NCBI GenBank assembly: GCA_965248855.1
Contig: CBDFKQ010000004.1
Span: 310,001 to 374,000, forward strand
Direction: 5' to 3'
Origin: CBDFKQ01 sp965248855
GTDB lineage: Bacteria; Bacteroidota; Bacteroidia; Cytophagales; 172606-1
Length of the DNA stretch: 64,000 nucleotides
The position numbers and the translations under genes are program-made. This document shows positions 27,001-36,228 of the stretch, piece after piece. A model generated the notes under the pieces. That model had not been told where the DNA came from, ran no database searches, and worked only from the letters and a program-made list of their open reading frames with translations. Positions within the stretch are counted from its first letter, which is position 1. Each line of letters begins with the position of its first letter.

Positions 27001-27288
27001 CGGGTTGAAAACAACCTGAATATTTGCTTCACCTGCACTGGTAGCATCAGAAGTCATGTATCTCATACCCCATGCTCCATTAATTGATTGTTCCAAAGGA
27101 ATAATTACTGATTCAGCTAATGATTTAGCGCTTGCCCCGGGATAAGATGCAGAAACCATTACTACAGGAGGTGCAATCTCCGGAAATTGAGATGTAGGCA
27201 ATGTTTTAATTGCCAATACCCCCATGAAAATAATCACAAGTGATAATACTATGGCAAATACCGGCCTCTTTAAAAATAAATTAAACAT
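24073..27288 (-). CDS. RND-family efflux pump (HAE1/AcrB-like)
   Basis: This is the proton-driven inner-membrane pump, 1071 residues, of the HAE1 family (AcrB/MexB type). TM1 is at the N-terminus (FLKRPVFAIVLSLVIIFMGV). The proton-relay acidic pair is in GIVVDDAIVVVEAVHAA (TM4), and the relay lysine is in GLLGKNAVLIVEFA (TM10). Large periplasmic porter domains follow TM1 and TM7, with the GYEVLTEGRGSNAG region. A Ser/Glu-rich tail (EEESPLSESS) is extra. It lies 18 bp after the adaptor and 32 bp before the channel gene, so the set is complete. Likely substrates are hydrophobic toxins. Confidence 0.96.
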   Translation of the reverse strand: MFNLFLKRPVFAIVLSLVIIFMGVLAIKTLPTSQFPEIAPPVVMVSASYPGASAKSLAESVIIPLEQSINGAWGMRYMTSDATSAGEANIQVVFNPGTDINQALVQVSNRVQQVTNRLPILVQREGVIITPVIPSMLMYVNLYSKDKNANMKFLFNYAGVNMIPEIQRINGIGQARILGSRQYAMRVWLNPDRMRAYNISPDEVMEALSSQSIIGKPGRIGRGDSKQAEALEYVLAYTDRFNDPKQYENVIIKANPQGEILRLKDIATVVLGSEYYDIYSNLNGNPSAAIVLKQTYGSNASEVIENVKAKLDELKKSFPPGMDYEISYDVSNFLDASTENVIHTLRDAFILVALVVFIFLGDLRSTLIPTLAVPISLIGAFIFMQIFGLTINMITLFGIVLAIGIVVDDAIVVVEAVHAAMEEHHLSPFKAVQKVLGEISGAVIAITLLMTAVFIPVAFMPGPVGTFYRQFSITMASAIVLSGFIALTLTPVLCAMILKNNHGKPKKVTILSRALDGFNRGFEKLTGKYVSILKIIAHRKIVTIGMWLAFAVGIVAIASNLPSGFIPSEDQGMVYAIIQTPPGSTLERTNDISRQLQGIIEKVDGVKSVSSIAGYEVLTEGRGSNAGTCLINLKPWSERKHTMTEIIYELEEKAKAIPGATIEFFDPPAVPGFGAAGGFALQLLDKTNSGDYDLLEKVKNDFMAELGKRKEITGLFTFFSANYPQYEIDIDNELAMQKGVTIGNAMNTLSIFVGSTYELGFIKYQRFFKVFVQAAPEFRKLPSDIMNLYVKSEKGEMVPFSAFMRIKKKQGANEINRYNMYNTAGIRGAPAKGFSSGEAIKAVQEVAKKSLPHGFDIDWAALSYDEVRRGNEAIYIFIIVLIFVYFVLAAQYESFIIPLAVVLSLPPGVFGSFLLIKVMGLANDIYAQVGLVMLIGLLGKNAVLIVEFAVQKHEQGATVLEAAIEGAKVRFRPILMTSFAFIAGLIPLVISHGAGAIGNRTIGSSAMGGMIFGTIFGVIIVPGLYYIFGTMAENRKLIKDEEESPLSESSIFTGVHAHAPIEEGSSPTDRL

Positions 27289-27305
27289 TTCTTTTTTTTT
27301 AATTA

Positions 27306-28391
27306 TTATTCAACGTATACTTTTAAGTTGGAAATTACCTTATTCGGATCTTCATATTTATACGCTATTTTATCACCATCTTTAACCTTGCGTATACCTT
27401 CCAAAAGTATTTTTTCATTCTCAGTTAAACCTCCATTAATTACATACAAATCCGGCATTTCAGAACTAATCGAGATTTCTTTTTGCTTCACAATATTATC
27501 TTTACCGACTACAAATACATATTTCTTTTCAAGAATTTCAAAAGTGGCTTTTTGAGGGATAATAATGGCATTTTTAAAAGGTACAACCATTTGAATATTT
27601 CCTGTTTCACCATGCCTTAATAAGGCATCAGGGTTTTTAAATGTTGCTCTGAAAGCAATATTACCTGTTTCATTATTAAAATCAGCTTCAATCGTTTCAA
27701 CTACACCCGGATAATCAAACAATACATTATTAGCCATAAGCAGGCTTACATTTATAAATCTGTCCTTTTTTACAATGGCCTTATAAGATAAGTACTCCGC
27801 TTCGGGTACGTTAAAATAAACCCACATTTTGCTGTTATCCGACAAAGTGGTAAGCAAATCCCCATCATCCACAAGGCTTCCAAGCCTTACCCTAAAGTGA
27901 TCCATTATTCCATCGAAGGGGGCTCTTATTTCCGTGAATCCTAAATGTACCTGAGCTAACGACATTTCAGCATTAGCTTTATCCCATTTAGCCTTGGCCA
28001 TTGCTAACTCATTGGGAGCAACTACATTTTTATCGGCAAGCTGTTTCGTATTCTGGTATTCAATTTCAGCAAATTTGGCTTCGGCTTGTGATTTTTGCAA
28101 TTCAGCTTTATATAACAATGGCATAATCTGAAACATGAGCTGTCCTTTCTTCACAAATTTCCCTTCATCCACATAAATTTGCTGCAGGTAGCCTTTTTCC
28201 AATGCTCTTAATTCAATATGTTGTATGGAGCGAATTTGACATACATAATCTCTGGTAATCGTTGTGTCTTTTTTTAAGGGGCTGGTAACCAAAAATTTTA
28301 ACTGTTCTTCTTTCTCTTCTTTTTTTGGTTCACAGCTTGTGTGGCATAAAAGAGCACACAAACCCATGAACATGAGTATTTTATTCATCAT
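27306..28391 (-). CDS. RND periplasmic adaptor (membrane fusion protein)
   Basis: This is the adaptor that bridges pump and outer-membrane channel. The signal ends with Cys20 (CALLCHTSC), so it is probably a lipoprotein, although the lipobox is not ideal. It has the lipoyl-type half-motifs LEKGYLQQIYVDEGKFVKKG and VHLGFTEIRAPFDGIMD, a helical hairpin between them and the barrel region. The final domain has KKYVFVVGKDNIVKQKEI. It is the first gene of the operon. No TetR, AraC or two-component regulator is in the 650-bp upstream region, so control is not local in an obvious way. Confidence 0.93.
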   Translation of the reverse strand: MMNKILMFMGLCALLCHTSCEPKKEEKEEQLKFLVTSPLKKDTTITRDYVCQIRSIQHIELRALEKGYLQQIYVDEGKFVKKGQLMFQIMPLLYKAELQKSQAEAKFAEIEYQNTKQLADKNVVAPNELAMAKAKWDKANAEMSLAQVHLGFTEIRAPFDGIMDHFRVRLGSLVDDGDLLTTLSDNSKMWVYFNVPEAEYLSYKAIVKKDRFINVSLLMANNVLFDYPGVVETIEADFNNETGNIAFRATFKNPDALLRHGETGNIQMVVPFKNAIIIPQKATFEILEKKYVFVVGKDNIVKQKEISISSEMPDLYVINGGLTENEKILLEGIRKVKDGDKIAYKYEDPNKVISNLKVYVE

Positions 28392-28787
28392 AATTTTAAT
28401 TTTTACTCGAAACTTTGTACGATTTTAAATGCGTGTGAATTTCCATTTTGTATTAGGCAGTACCAAATGGATTCAAAACCTGTAAAAGACTTAATGACCA
28501 ATTGCCGATGTGATAATTGAAGAGTTGGTTAACTTTACAAAAGAAAATATTTTTCATATACGCAAGCTGCAACCGAGTTATTAAAGAAAAATTAAAACGA
28601 TATTAAAAATAGATTAAAATATAGGTTGAAAAAACAAGAAAGTTAATTTTTTATAAGTAAGCCTTGAAATATTTGGATAATAAGCGAATAAGAGCAAAAA
28701 TTATTATTTTTCATGCATTAACACATATATGTTAATTTTTTTATTAAAATTTCTAGATTTTTATTTGATTTTTTAAAAATATTAAGT

Positions 28788-28864
28788 GGGCTTGCCTCAG
28801 GATCCGGAATTTCCGTTCAAATGCCTTTTGTGAGTATGAACAAAAGGATTTTTATTTCAATGCC
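28788..28864 (+). repeat. Nested-hairpin intergenic element, copy 1
   Basis: The block begins GGGCTTGCCT and ends TTTCAATGCC, roughly inverted ends. An inner CCTTTTG (28824-28830) pairs exactly with CAAAAGG (28841-28847). Aligned by eye, it matches the element at 58141-58215 in order, spacing and many bases. It is more GC-rich than its surroundings. Confidence 0.6.
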
Positions 28865-28949
28865 AAAAAATAGAATAAAATAATTTTATCTTATCAGGTT
28901 ATCGATATATTGATTATGAAAACCGTATTTAAAATCAAACTTCCTCCTT

Positions 28950-28957
28950 TATCTTTG
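28950..28957 (+). promoter_or_regulatory. Candidate -7 box before the GH140-like gene
   Basis: TATCTTTG fits the TAnnTTTG consensus and lies 82 bp before the start codon. No convincing -33 element accompanies it. Confidence 0.35.
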
Positions 28958-29039
28958 ACAATAATAAACTGAAAAGGATAAGATTATAATTCATTTTTAT
29001 TTTAATATTTAACCCAACGGGTTACTTAAACTTTTACTC

Positions 29040-30485
29040 ATGAAACATTATATCAAAGTATTTTTTATATTATTTTATCTTGGAGCCAATGCCCAAATCA
29101 GTGTAAGCTACAATCGATTTTTAAGTACAAAAGATGGGAAACCTTTTTTTTGGTTGGGCGATACCGACTGGGAATTATTTCACAGGCTAACACGTGAGGA
29201 GACTGAAGAATTTTTAGAAATAAGAAAACAACAGGGTTATAATGTAATACAGGCCGTTGCACTTGCCGAATTTAATGGTATCAGAGAACCTAATCGCTAT
29301 GGAAGTTTGCCGCTTATCAATGAAGATCCTACAAAATTGGCAACTACTCCCGGCGCAAATCCTGCAAATAAAGAAGAATATGATTATTGGGATCATGTAG
29401 ACTTTGTTATAAAAAAGGCTGCAGAAAAAGGTTTATATATTGGTTTATTACCTGTCTGGGGTGATAAGGTAACTAAAAAGTGGGGCGACGGGCCTGTTAT
29501 ATTTAATAAAGAAAATGCAGAAATATATGGTTCAATTTTAGCGAAAAGATATGAAAAGCAATGGAATATTATTTGGATATTAGGCGGCGACAGGCCTGCT
29601 ATTTACAAAAGCCATGAAGATGATAAAAAAGAAATAAATGATATACCTATTTGGAGTGCCATGGCAAAAGGTATAAAAAGTGTGTCGGGCGAAAAAACGT
29701 TCATAACTTATCATCCTTCAGGTGGGTCATATTCCACTTCATCATATATTCATAATGAACCATGGCTTTCAATGAATGCGCTTCAATCGGGGCACGGCTC
29801 ACGTGAATCAGATGTATGGAATTGGGTGCTTAGAGACCTTGCATTAAAACCTCAAAAACCAACTCTGGATATGGAACCTTGTTATGAAGACCATCCGGTA
29901 AATCCATGGGATGGAAATTGGAACAGGCAAAGAGGTTATTTTTCCGCTTATGATGTAAGGGCAAGAGTATACAGAGGTGTTTTTGCAGGTGCATGCGGAG
30001 TTACTTACGGCCACCATCAAGTTTGGCAATTTTTAAATAAAGGACTTTACCCCACTGTTAATATCGGTGATACCATTATAGGGTGGAAAAAAGCATTAAA
30101 TGCAGAAGGTGCAGGAGAAATGCAGTATTTAAAAAATTTGATGCTTTCCCGCCCTTATTTTTCTAGGATTGATGGACAAAACATTATCAAATCAAATAAA
30201 GGGAGTGATTATAAAGATATAATAATTACGACCAAAGATGAAAAAGGCAGCTATGCACTTATTTATCTTCCACAAAATAAATCTGTAAAAATTGATTTAA
30301 ATAAAATAAGTGGACAATCCAAAAATGTCTGGTGGTTCAACCCAAGAAACGGTAAGGCAGTTAATAAAATAGTTGTTAAAGGGACAGACGAGCAAACCTT
30401 TACACCACCCAAAGAAGGGCAGGACTGGGTACTGGTGATTGATGATGCCTCAAAAAATTATAAGGCTCCGGGAAAATATGATTAA
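29040..30485 (+). CDS. GH140-like apiosidase (DUF4038 family)
   Basis: This is a secreted glycoside hydrolase with a (beta/alpha)8 barrel of the DUF4038 / apiosidase type, the family (GH140) that removes apiose side chains from rhamnogalacturonan-II. The signal peptide is about 1-18 (ending GANAQ). The start of the barrel shows FFWLGDTDWELFHRLTREE. Candidate catalytic carboxylates are in IIWILGGDRP and LDMEPCYEDHPVN. A C-terminal beta domain (about 400-475: KDIIITTKDEKGSYALIYLP, WWFNPRNGKA) fits the collagen-binding-like domain common here. It is divergent from the rest of the PUL, but next to it. Confidence 0.87.
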   Translation: MKHYIKVFFILFYLGANAQISVSYNRFLSTKDGKPFFWLGDTDWELFHRLTREETEEFLEIRKQQGYNVIQAVALAEFNGIREPNRYGSLPLINEDPTKLATTPGANPANKEEYDYWDHVDFVIKKAAEKGLYIGLLPVWGDKVTKKWGDGPVIFNKENAEIYGSILAKRYEKQWNIIWILGGDRPAIYKSHEDDKKEINDIPIWSAMAKGIKSVSGEKTFITYHPSGGSYSTSSYIHNEPWLSMNALQSGHGSRESDVWNWVLRDLALKPQKPTLDMEPCYEDHPVNPWDGNWNRQRGYFSAYDVRARVYRGVFAGACGVTYGHHQVWQFLNKGLYPTVNIGDTIIGWKKALNAEGAGEMQYLKNLMLSRPYFSRIDGQNIIKSNKGSDYKDIIITTKDEKGSYALIYLPQNKSVKIDLNKISGQSKNVWWFNPRNGKAVNKIVVKGTDEQTFTPPKEGQDWVLVIDDASKNYKAPGKYD

Positions 30486-30529
30486 CTCAAGTTCGAAATA
30501 AAACGAATGGCTTGTACCAACTTTAAAAT

Positions 30530-30565
30530 CCCCTTAATAATACAAAGTTATATTATTAAGGGAGT
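30530..30565 (+). terminator. Terminator between GH140 and GH28
   Basis: CCTTAATAATA (30532-30542) and TATTATTAAGG (30551-30561) are exact complements. It sits between two convergent genes. The tail has no strong T-run. Confidence 0.6.
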
Positions 30566-30572
30566 TGTGAAG

Positions 30573-32069
30573 TTATGGCCTGAATTTAATATTTTTATAT
30601 TCCTTTAATTCAAATTTACCTTCCGATGCAGATCTAATCAGTATACCATTTTGTTTTAAATGCTTTATAGTTACACCGTTAATTACGTGCATATTATCAT
30701 AGCCTTTAATTCTTGAAGGCCGGGAATTATTTACCGATATATTTTTAAAATAGATAGATTGAATTTTACCCCTGTCAGAGGTTATGCGTGGGAGCAAAGG
30801 GTTGGCAAATATATAAAGATCAATGGCATAATCATCTTTTAGGTCTTCTATATTTATATTTTTGTATGAAACATTTTTAACAAGTGCATGATCTGAAAGA
30901 TGAATGCTTAATGCAGCCTCAGGCCAAATTTCTGTTGTTGGAAGAGAATCGTTGGGTAAGGAATGCAAGATCTCAATATTCTTAAATTTAATATTTTTAA
31001 AAGAAGGACACCAGGTTTCGTGCCCTATTTCAATACAATTTCCACCGCCTACGTTAGAAAAAACGCAATTTTTAATAAAGATATTCTTTACCTGTTGGTT
31101 TCCTCCACTTACAAAAGGATCGGCATAATTTGTCGCTTTAAGGCATAAAGCATCATCATGAGCTTGAACATAACAATTACTTACATGCACATTTTGAGAA
31201 CCGTCAAAGTCTATCCCATCCCTTATTTCAGATAAAACTTTTACACTTTTAATATTAATATTGTTTGATGTTGCTGCGTGGAGAGTCCATTTATCTTCCC
31301 TGTTTACAATAATAAGGTCATTGATTTTAATATTTACAGCATCCTTAATCCAGATGGGGCCTTCTAGAAACCCTGAAACCGGATCTGTACTGTATAATAT
31401 TCCTCCGCCTCTGATTGTTACATTATGGACATTTATGAGTGATAAATATCCCTTTACAACAGCACCCGGTTCAATAATTAGTGTTTGATTACTTTTAAGG
31501 TCTATTTTTCCTGTTTCGTACAATTTCCCCGATGCAAAAAATACAGTATTTGTATCTGATTTTTTTAACTTAAATTTTTCTATAGTATTGGCAAACAAGG
31601 CAACCGGCCTACTCTCACTGCCATCCGAGTAAGTTATTTCGATTTGATAATTACCGTTTTTTGAAATTAAGAAACTTATTGTATTTCCTTTAATACCAGG
31701 TACAATACCTAATTTTAAGGGTTTTACCACCGCAGTTTTAATATCTTTATTATAAGTAACATTTAAAGATGCATGACCTTTAAAATCAAAACTTCCGAAA
31801 ACGGTGGGGGTAGTGATTGCCTTATTATAATTTCTTTTTATAAGTAAATCATAAATAAAAACATTTTTACCATTTGCAGTAACCCTTAGTTCAGGTGCAT
31901 GAAGAATGGTTTCCGGTGCATTGTAAGTCTTTAATATTCCTTTGGCTGTTTCGTGATTTAATTGGTTTGCACTTCTACAATTAAATAACAAAAAATTACA
32001 TAATATAATATAAGCGATTTTTATATAATGTGTAAAATGTGATATTTTAAATTTTTTGATGTGTGTCAT
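30573..32069 (-). CDS. GH28-family polygalacturonase-like lipoprotein
   Basis: This is a right-handed parallel beta-helix hydrolase of the GH28 (polygalacturonase) kind. The N-terminal signal ends in a lipobox-like LLFNC (Cys31). An N-terminal beta domain is followed at about residue 180 by the helix (SNQTLIIEPGAVVKGYLSLI). The catalytic region shows REDKWTLHAATS, GIDFDGSQNVHVSNC (counterpart of NTDG), QAHDDALCLKAT (counterpart of QDD) and CIEIGHET (counterpart of GHG). The RIK motif is not seen clearly, so the specificity may differ from pure homogalacturonan. It is the last gene of the PUL, 38 bp after GH31. Confidence 0.85.
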   Translation of the reverse strand: MTHIKKFKISHFTHYIKIAYIILCNFLLFNCRSANQLNHETAKGILKTYNAPETILHAPELRVTANGKNVFIYDLLIKRNYNKAITTPTVFGSFDFKGHASLNVTYNKDIKTAVVKPLKLGIVPGIKGNTISFLISKNGNYQIEITYSDGSESRPVALFANTIEKFKLKKSDTNTVFFASGKLYETGKIDLKSNQTLIIEPGAVVKGYLSLINVHNVTIRGGGILYSTDPVSGFLEGPIWIKDAVNIKINDLIIVNREDKWTLHAATSNNINIKSVKVLSEIRDGIDFDGSQNVHVSNCYVQAHDDALCLKATNYADPFVSGGNQQVKNIFIKNCVFSNVGGGNCIEIGHETWCPSFKNIKFKNIEILHSLPNDSLPTTEIWPEAALSIHLSDHALVKNVSYKNINIEDLKDDYAIDLYIFANPLLPRITSDRGKIQSIYFKNISVNNSRPSRIKGYDNMHVINGVTIKHLKQNGILIRSASEGKFELKEYKNIKFRP

Positions 32070-32107
32070 TATTTAAAGTATTATAAATATTTTCAGGTAT
32101 GTTTTAA

Positions 32108-34510
32108 TTATTTCCAAATCGTTATTTTTTTATCTTGAAGGCTCTGTATTTCTACAAATAATTGAATAGAACTATTGATATATTTCCATTGGTTAACTGA
32201 AATAAACTTTCCATCAATGGTTAAACGGATTGGTTTAGGTAAAAAAACTTCCAATTTATATACTCTGTTTTTAGGCTGCCCTACATATGATCCTTGGCTT
32301 TTGCCAACATTAATTTCAACCTTATCCTTTGTTTCAATACAACTAAATAAAGTTGAAGAGAATTTCCCGACTTCATAATCATAACTTTGTGCATCGTCTT
32401 CCAGTAAGGTATAAGAGGAGCTTCCTTCCGGGTATATTTTAAAAATTAAGGAGTCTGGAGCTTTGGTGGAAATAAAGGAACCAACATTTTGATAGGGTAT
32501 GATCGCACCGCATTTTATAAATAAAGGCCCACCTCTTCCGTATGGGATAATGTATTTAAAACTCTGATTTCCTTTATATTTTTTGGATGTCCAGTAATCA
32601 ATCCAATTACCCTCCGGCAGATAAACGCTATCTTTAAAAACCCCAACCAAAATATTATCTCCAAACATATATTCATCAATCATTTCTGAGGCTCTCTTAT
32701 CTAAAGGAAATGCCAATGGCAAGGGTTTAACAATGGGCGTACCTTTTAAAGAAGAATTTATTGCAGCTGAATATATATAAGGCATAAGGCTATATCTTAA
32801 CCTGACATAATATCTAAACATATTTTTATCATAATCATTATAATACCAGGGGTGAAGAAGCCATGCCCAACTGTTCAATTGTACCCAGGGAGTAAAAAAA
32901 GCATAATGTATTCCGGGGCCTTTTTCTCTAACATCTTCAAGCATATCCACGCTTACATTACTATTGCCCGACATTGCCTGATTTATTATATCATAAAGGC
33001 TTTTTACATTTCCTCCATTATCTCCTACTGAAAAAGCGCCCCAATGCTGTGCACCTGCATAGCCACCACAATAATGATGAAATGACCGCAAACCGGTATT
33101 GTTCCTAAATAAATTATACATTTGTTTTTGCACCAGAACCTGATTTAGATTATGCATTTCTGCATCCGATTTACTGTTGAAATATTTTCTTTCCGGCTTT
33201 TCATCAATTGTTCTCCCCGGGTCTATTTTAAAACCTGTAATGCCCTGTTTTATAAACTTATTTAAATGAGAGAACCACGACGGTATCCCTGATGTAGGCC
33301 TACCGGATTTTTTAGAAATTTCATCTTCTGCTTCTATACTTAAGTCATGGTCAATACAAAGCCATAAGGCCATTTTGTATCCCAAATCTTTCATTCTGGG
33401 TATAAATAAATTTTCTTTTTTTGGATCATTCGAATCAGGAAGCCAAAAATAATCCACATCAAATTTATCATCATTCCATTCCTTATTTATAGAGAAATCA
33501 TAGTTCTTTTTCATCCATTGAGGTTCAATCCAATAAATGTCACAAGGAATACTTTCTTTTCTGAACCTCAGGGCATTATTTAAAATATCAAACTGCCCTT
33601 CTTTCATATTGCTGCCAAAAGCAAGACCATAAGCCCACTTAGGTAACAAGTAAGGTTTACCGGTAATATTTGTATAAATTTCCAATACCTGTAGCATATT
33701 ATCCCCCGTCATTAAATAAAAATCGACTTCCGGACTATTATTTTGAATATATAATTTGTCGGGATTAAAACGCCCTACATCAAAATAATTTTTAAAAGTT
33801 GTATTGTTATAAATCCCCCATCCGGCATTACTCATAATAAAAGGTGTTGGGGCTTCTGATTTCTGATAAGTAGCCCAAATTTTAAGGGCTGAACCTCTGT
33901 GTTGAATATTTTTCCGGGTTGCGCTTCCGGCACCATAAAATTTCTCGTCCGTGGTGATTGAAAACGAAAATACTGCCTGCTCTTTAGTTCCGGTTTTATC
34001 CGCAATTTTATTTTTTACATTTCCACTATCCCCTATAATGGGGTTCACCAATTTTTCGGATGCAAAATAGTTCTCAAGTGAATTGTTCAGCCTTTCTGTA
34101 ACAGACTTGTCATTTTCATAATTAACACATATTTCGTTAATAAGTATTTTACCATCTTTACCCGTAATTCTTATTATTCCTGATTTATTAATTTGAACTA
34201 TTAGTTTCTCGGTTGTAACAAGTGTTAAGCCATTATTTTCAATTTTGGTATAGCCTGCATAAGGCCAATATTTTTTAACAATATTATATCTTTCCATTAA
34301 GCTTTCGCTGAATAGGGTGTCTTTCGCTATTCGAAACCTGATAATTGATGAAGTACAAACCTGTACTTTTAAATATTGATTGTCTTTTAATTTTAATATA
34401 AATGAAGATGGAGCTTGCAAAGCGGACTGTGCCTTTGCAGTAAATATGAATAAAAGCAAGAAACATTGAATGGATAACTTTTTTAATAAAGAAAAATCAT
34501 AATAGTTCAT
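32108..34510 (-). CDS. GH31-family alpha-glycosidase
   Basis: This is a secreted (beta/alpha)8-barrel alpha-glycosidase of family GH31. I start it at 34510, where MNYYDFSLLKKLSIQC leads into a signal ending FTAKAQ. The nucleophile aspartate is in GITGFKIDPGRTIDE. The acid/base aspartate region is AFSVGDNGGNVKSLYD. Flanking barrel motifs include LPKWAYGLAFGSNMKEGQFD and IYWIEPQWMKK. C-terminal beta-sandwich domains follow (to about 800). GH31 covers alpha-glucosidase, alpha-xylosidase and alpha-galactosidase. The PUL context favours a plant-cell-wall glycan, but the specificity is open. Confidence 0.88.
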   Translation of the reverse strand: MNYYDFSLLKKLSIQCFLLLFIFTAKAQSALQAPSSFILKLKDNQYLKVQVCTSSIIRFRIAKDTLFSESLMERYNIVKKYWPYAGYTKIENNGLTLVTTEKLIVQINKSGIIRITGKDGKILINEICVNYENDKSVTERLNNSLENYFASEKLVNPIIGDSGNVKNKIADKTGTKEQAVFSFSITTDEKFYGAGSATRKNIQHRGSALKIWATYQKSEAPTPFIMSNAGWGIYNNTTFKNYFDVGRFNPDKLYIQNNSPEVDFYLMTGDNMLQVLEIYTNITGKPYLLPKWAYGLAFGSNMKEGQFDILNNALRFRKESIPCDIYWIEPQWMKKNYDFSINKEWNDDKFDVDYFWLPDSNDPKKENLFIPRMKDLGYKMALWLCIDHDLSIEAEDEISKKSGRPTSGIPSWFSHLNKFIKQGITGFKIDPGRTIDEKPERKYFNSKSDAEMHNLNQVLVQKQMYNLFRNNTGLRSFHHYCGGYAGAQHWGAFSVGDNGGNVKSLYDIINQAMSGNSNVSVDMLEDVREKGPGIHYAFFTPWVQLNSWAWLLHPWYYNDYDKNMFRYYVRLRYSLMPYIYSAAINSSLKGTPIVKPLPLAFPLDKRASEMIDEYMFGDNILVGVFKDSVYLPEGNWIDYWTSKKYKGNQSFKYIIPYGRGGPLFIKCGAIIPYQNVGSFISTKAPDSLIFKIYPEGSSSYTLLEDDAQSYDYEVGKFSSTLFSCIETKDKVEINVGKSQGSYVGQPKNRVYKLEVFLPKPIRLTIDGKFISVNQWKYINSSIQLFVEIQSLQDKKITIWK

Positions 34511-34592
34511 AGACAAATGGAATAATAATGAATACAATATTTTGAATGTTTAAATCATTAAAATGGTTGTTATTTTATAGAATTAATAAATG

Positions 34593-34630
34593 AAAAAGAG
34601 CCCGGACAGTATCCGGGCTCTTTTTTACCC
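34593..34630 (-). terminator. Terminator between susD and GH31
   Basis: AAAAAGAGCCCGGA (34593-34606) and TCCGGGCTCTTTTT (34612-34625) are exact complements around a 5-nt loop. It lies 33 bp past the susD stop and is strong, so GH31 and GH28 probably need their own promoter or read-through. Confidence 0.9.
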
Positions 34631-34662
34631 TTCCCAGTTAATAGTATGAAACAAGTTCTTTA

Positions 34663-36207
34663 TTAATATCCCGGATTTTGATCTGCATTAGTCAATTTAG
34701 GATTCGTAGAGATTTCATCTTGCGGAATCGGTAATAATTCGTGCTTATTTTTTTGGAAATAGGTTATGGGTTCATAAGTAATTTTACCTTGGCTCCTCCA
34801 ACGTAATATGTCCCTGTTCCTGATTTCTTCACCTGCCAGTTCAACACGCTTTTCATGAATTATAGCCCTAAGTACTTGGTTTTTATTCCCCACAGGGTAA
34901 TTTACTGTTGGATAGGGTGGCATATTTACGCTAGGCCTTGCCCGAACTTGATTTAAATAACCTACAGCAGTACTTATATTACCCAATTCATTTTCGCATT
35001 CTGCCAACATAAGCAATACATCTGCATAGCGGATAATCCTCAAATTCATTGGACCAAAATAACCTGTTGATCCTATTTTATAAAGAGAAGTATACTTTCG
35101 CCAGCTGATTTTTTCTTTTTTACCTTCAAAATTAGAAGTATTACCCAGTACCTTCGAGGTGTCTAGCGTAGCTGTATTATTAACTATAGTGTCGCCCGAA
35201 CGGTAAAAATTATATTTAAAGCGCGGATCGTTTTTTGCATCTCCTTTAGTAACGCGTTCAAAATTTGCCAATAATGAATCTGAAGGGATTAAGTTTCTCC
35301 AGCCAACTGCTGAATACTCCTGCGTTCTGGTAGTGGCCTTTCCGCTTACCCCATTACCATCACTTGATCCACCCCCCCATAAAAAATTGGTACCGTAGAA
35401 CGCAACTTCAAAAATAGATTCGGCGTTAAAGCCGGTTTCTTCCGAAAAATTATCTACGTAATTATTCATTAATGAATAGTTTCCGGAAGTTCTTACTGCG
35501 TCCAATTGAATCTTAGCCGAAGCATAATCACCTTTTTGCATATAAACACGGCCTAATAAAGCTTGTGCAGCACCTTTTGTTGCTCGACCCAAATCATTTT
35601 GATTTGTGTAAGTGGCAGGCAAACCGTTTTGTGCCTCTAACAGGTTTTGAATAATAAATGCGTAAATAGAATCTGTCTTTGCTTTTGGTTGTGCACCCTC
35701 AAGTGTAAGAACATGAGTTTTATATAAAGGTACGCTCCCCCACAATGTTACTAAATCGAAATTAGCCCATGATCTTAAGAATTTTGCTTCGCTAATAAAC
35801 CTGAGCCTCAATGCCGGGTCAATACTTTTTGTTTGTGGGGCTGCATCAACAACTGTATTTGCTCTGTGAATTGTGCGATACAAACCCTGCCATACAGCTA
35901 GCATAACACTGTTAGCTGATGTTTGATTTCCTGTTAAAAGTTGATATCTGGGAGCTTCTAACTGGCTACCACCCGAAGCCATATCGTCTGATCTTGTATC
36001 GTGAATATAAAACCATTCCCTTGCTGCAAGGTTAGCGCCTTGCACAATTGAGTAAATTGCGTTAACACCTTGAGTAAGTTCATCTGCATTCGAATAAAAA
36101 CCTTCAGGTGTAACGCGGTTAGGGTCAACTTTATCTAAAAGGCTTTTATTACAGGCAGTAATTATAATTACTGCAAATAAAATAATTATTGAGATTTTGA
36201 TTTTCAT
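34663..36207 (-). CDS. SusD/RagB-family surface lipoprotein
   Basis: This is the glycan-binding lid of a SusCD outer-membrane importer. The lipobox ends with Cys19 (AVIIITACNKS). The 514-residue length and four TPR-like helices around IHRANTVVDAAP and EAKFLRSWANFDLVTLWGSVPLY are standard. The C-terminal RagB end is ILRWRSQGKITYEPIT and HELLPIPQDEIS, then NPGY. It is directly downstream of SusC (21 bp), as in nearly all such pairs. Ligand specificity cannot be read from sequence, but the nearby enzymes point to a pectic glycan. Confidence 0.94.
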   Translation of the reverse strand: MKIKISIIILFAVIIITACNKSLLDKVDPNRVTPEGFYSNADELTQGVNAIYSIVQGANLAAREWFYIHDTRSDDMASGGSQLEAPRYQLLTGNQTSANSVMLAVWQGLYRTIHRANTVVDAAPQTKSIDPALRLRFISEAKFLRSWANFDLVTLWGSVPLYKTHVLTLEGAQPKAKTDSIYAFIIQNLLEAQNGLPATYTNQNDLGRATKGAAQALLGRVYMQKGDYASAKIQLDAVRTSGNYSLMNNYVDNFSEETGFNAESIFEVAFYGTNFLWGGGSSDGNGVSGKATTRTQEYSAVGWRNLIPSDSLLANFERVTKGDAKNDPRFKYNFYRSGDTIVNNTATLDTSKVLGNTSNFEGKKEKISWRKYTSLYKIGSTGYFGPMNLRIIRYADVLLMLAECENELGNISTAVGYLNQVRARPSVNMPPYPTVNYPVGNKNQVLRAIIHEKRVELAGEEIRNRDILRWRSQGKITYEPITYFQKNKHELLPIPQDEISTNPKLTNADQNPGY

Positions 36208-36228
36208 AATTTTAACTTATTTTTTTGT

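Larger units (their letters stand above)
28392..29039. other. Non-coding region between the efflux operon and GH140
   Basis: This gap of about 650 bp has no believable gene. It must hold the divergent promoters of the efflux operon and GH140, and it carries one copy of a nested-hairpin repeat (28788-28864). The rest is AT-rich. A small regulator gene, which efflux operons often have, is absent. Confidence 0.55.
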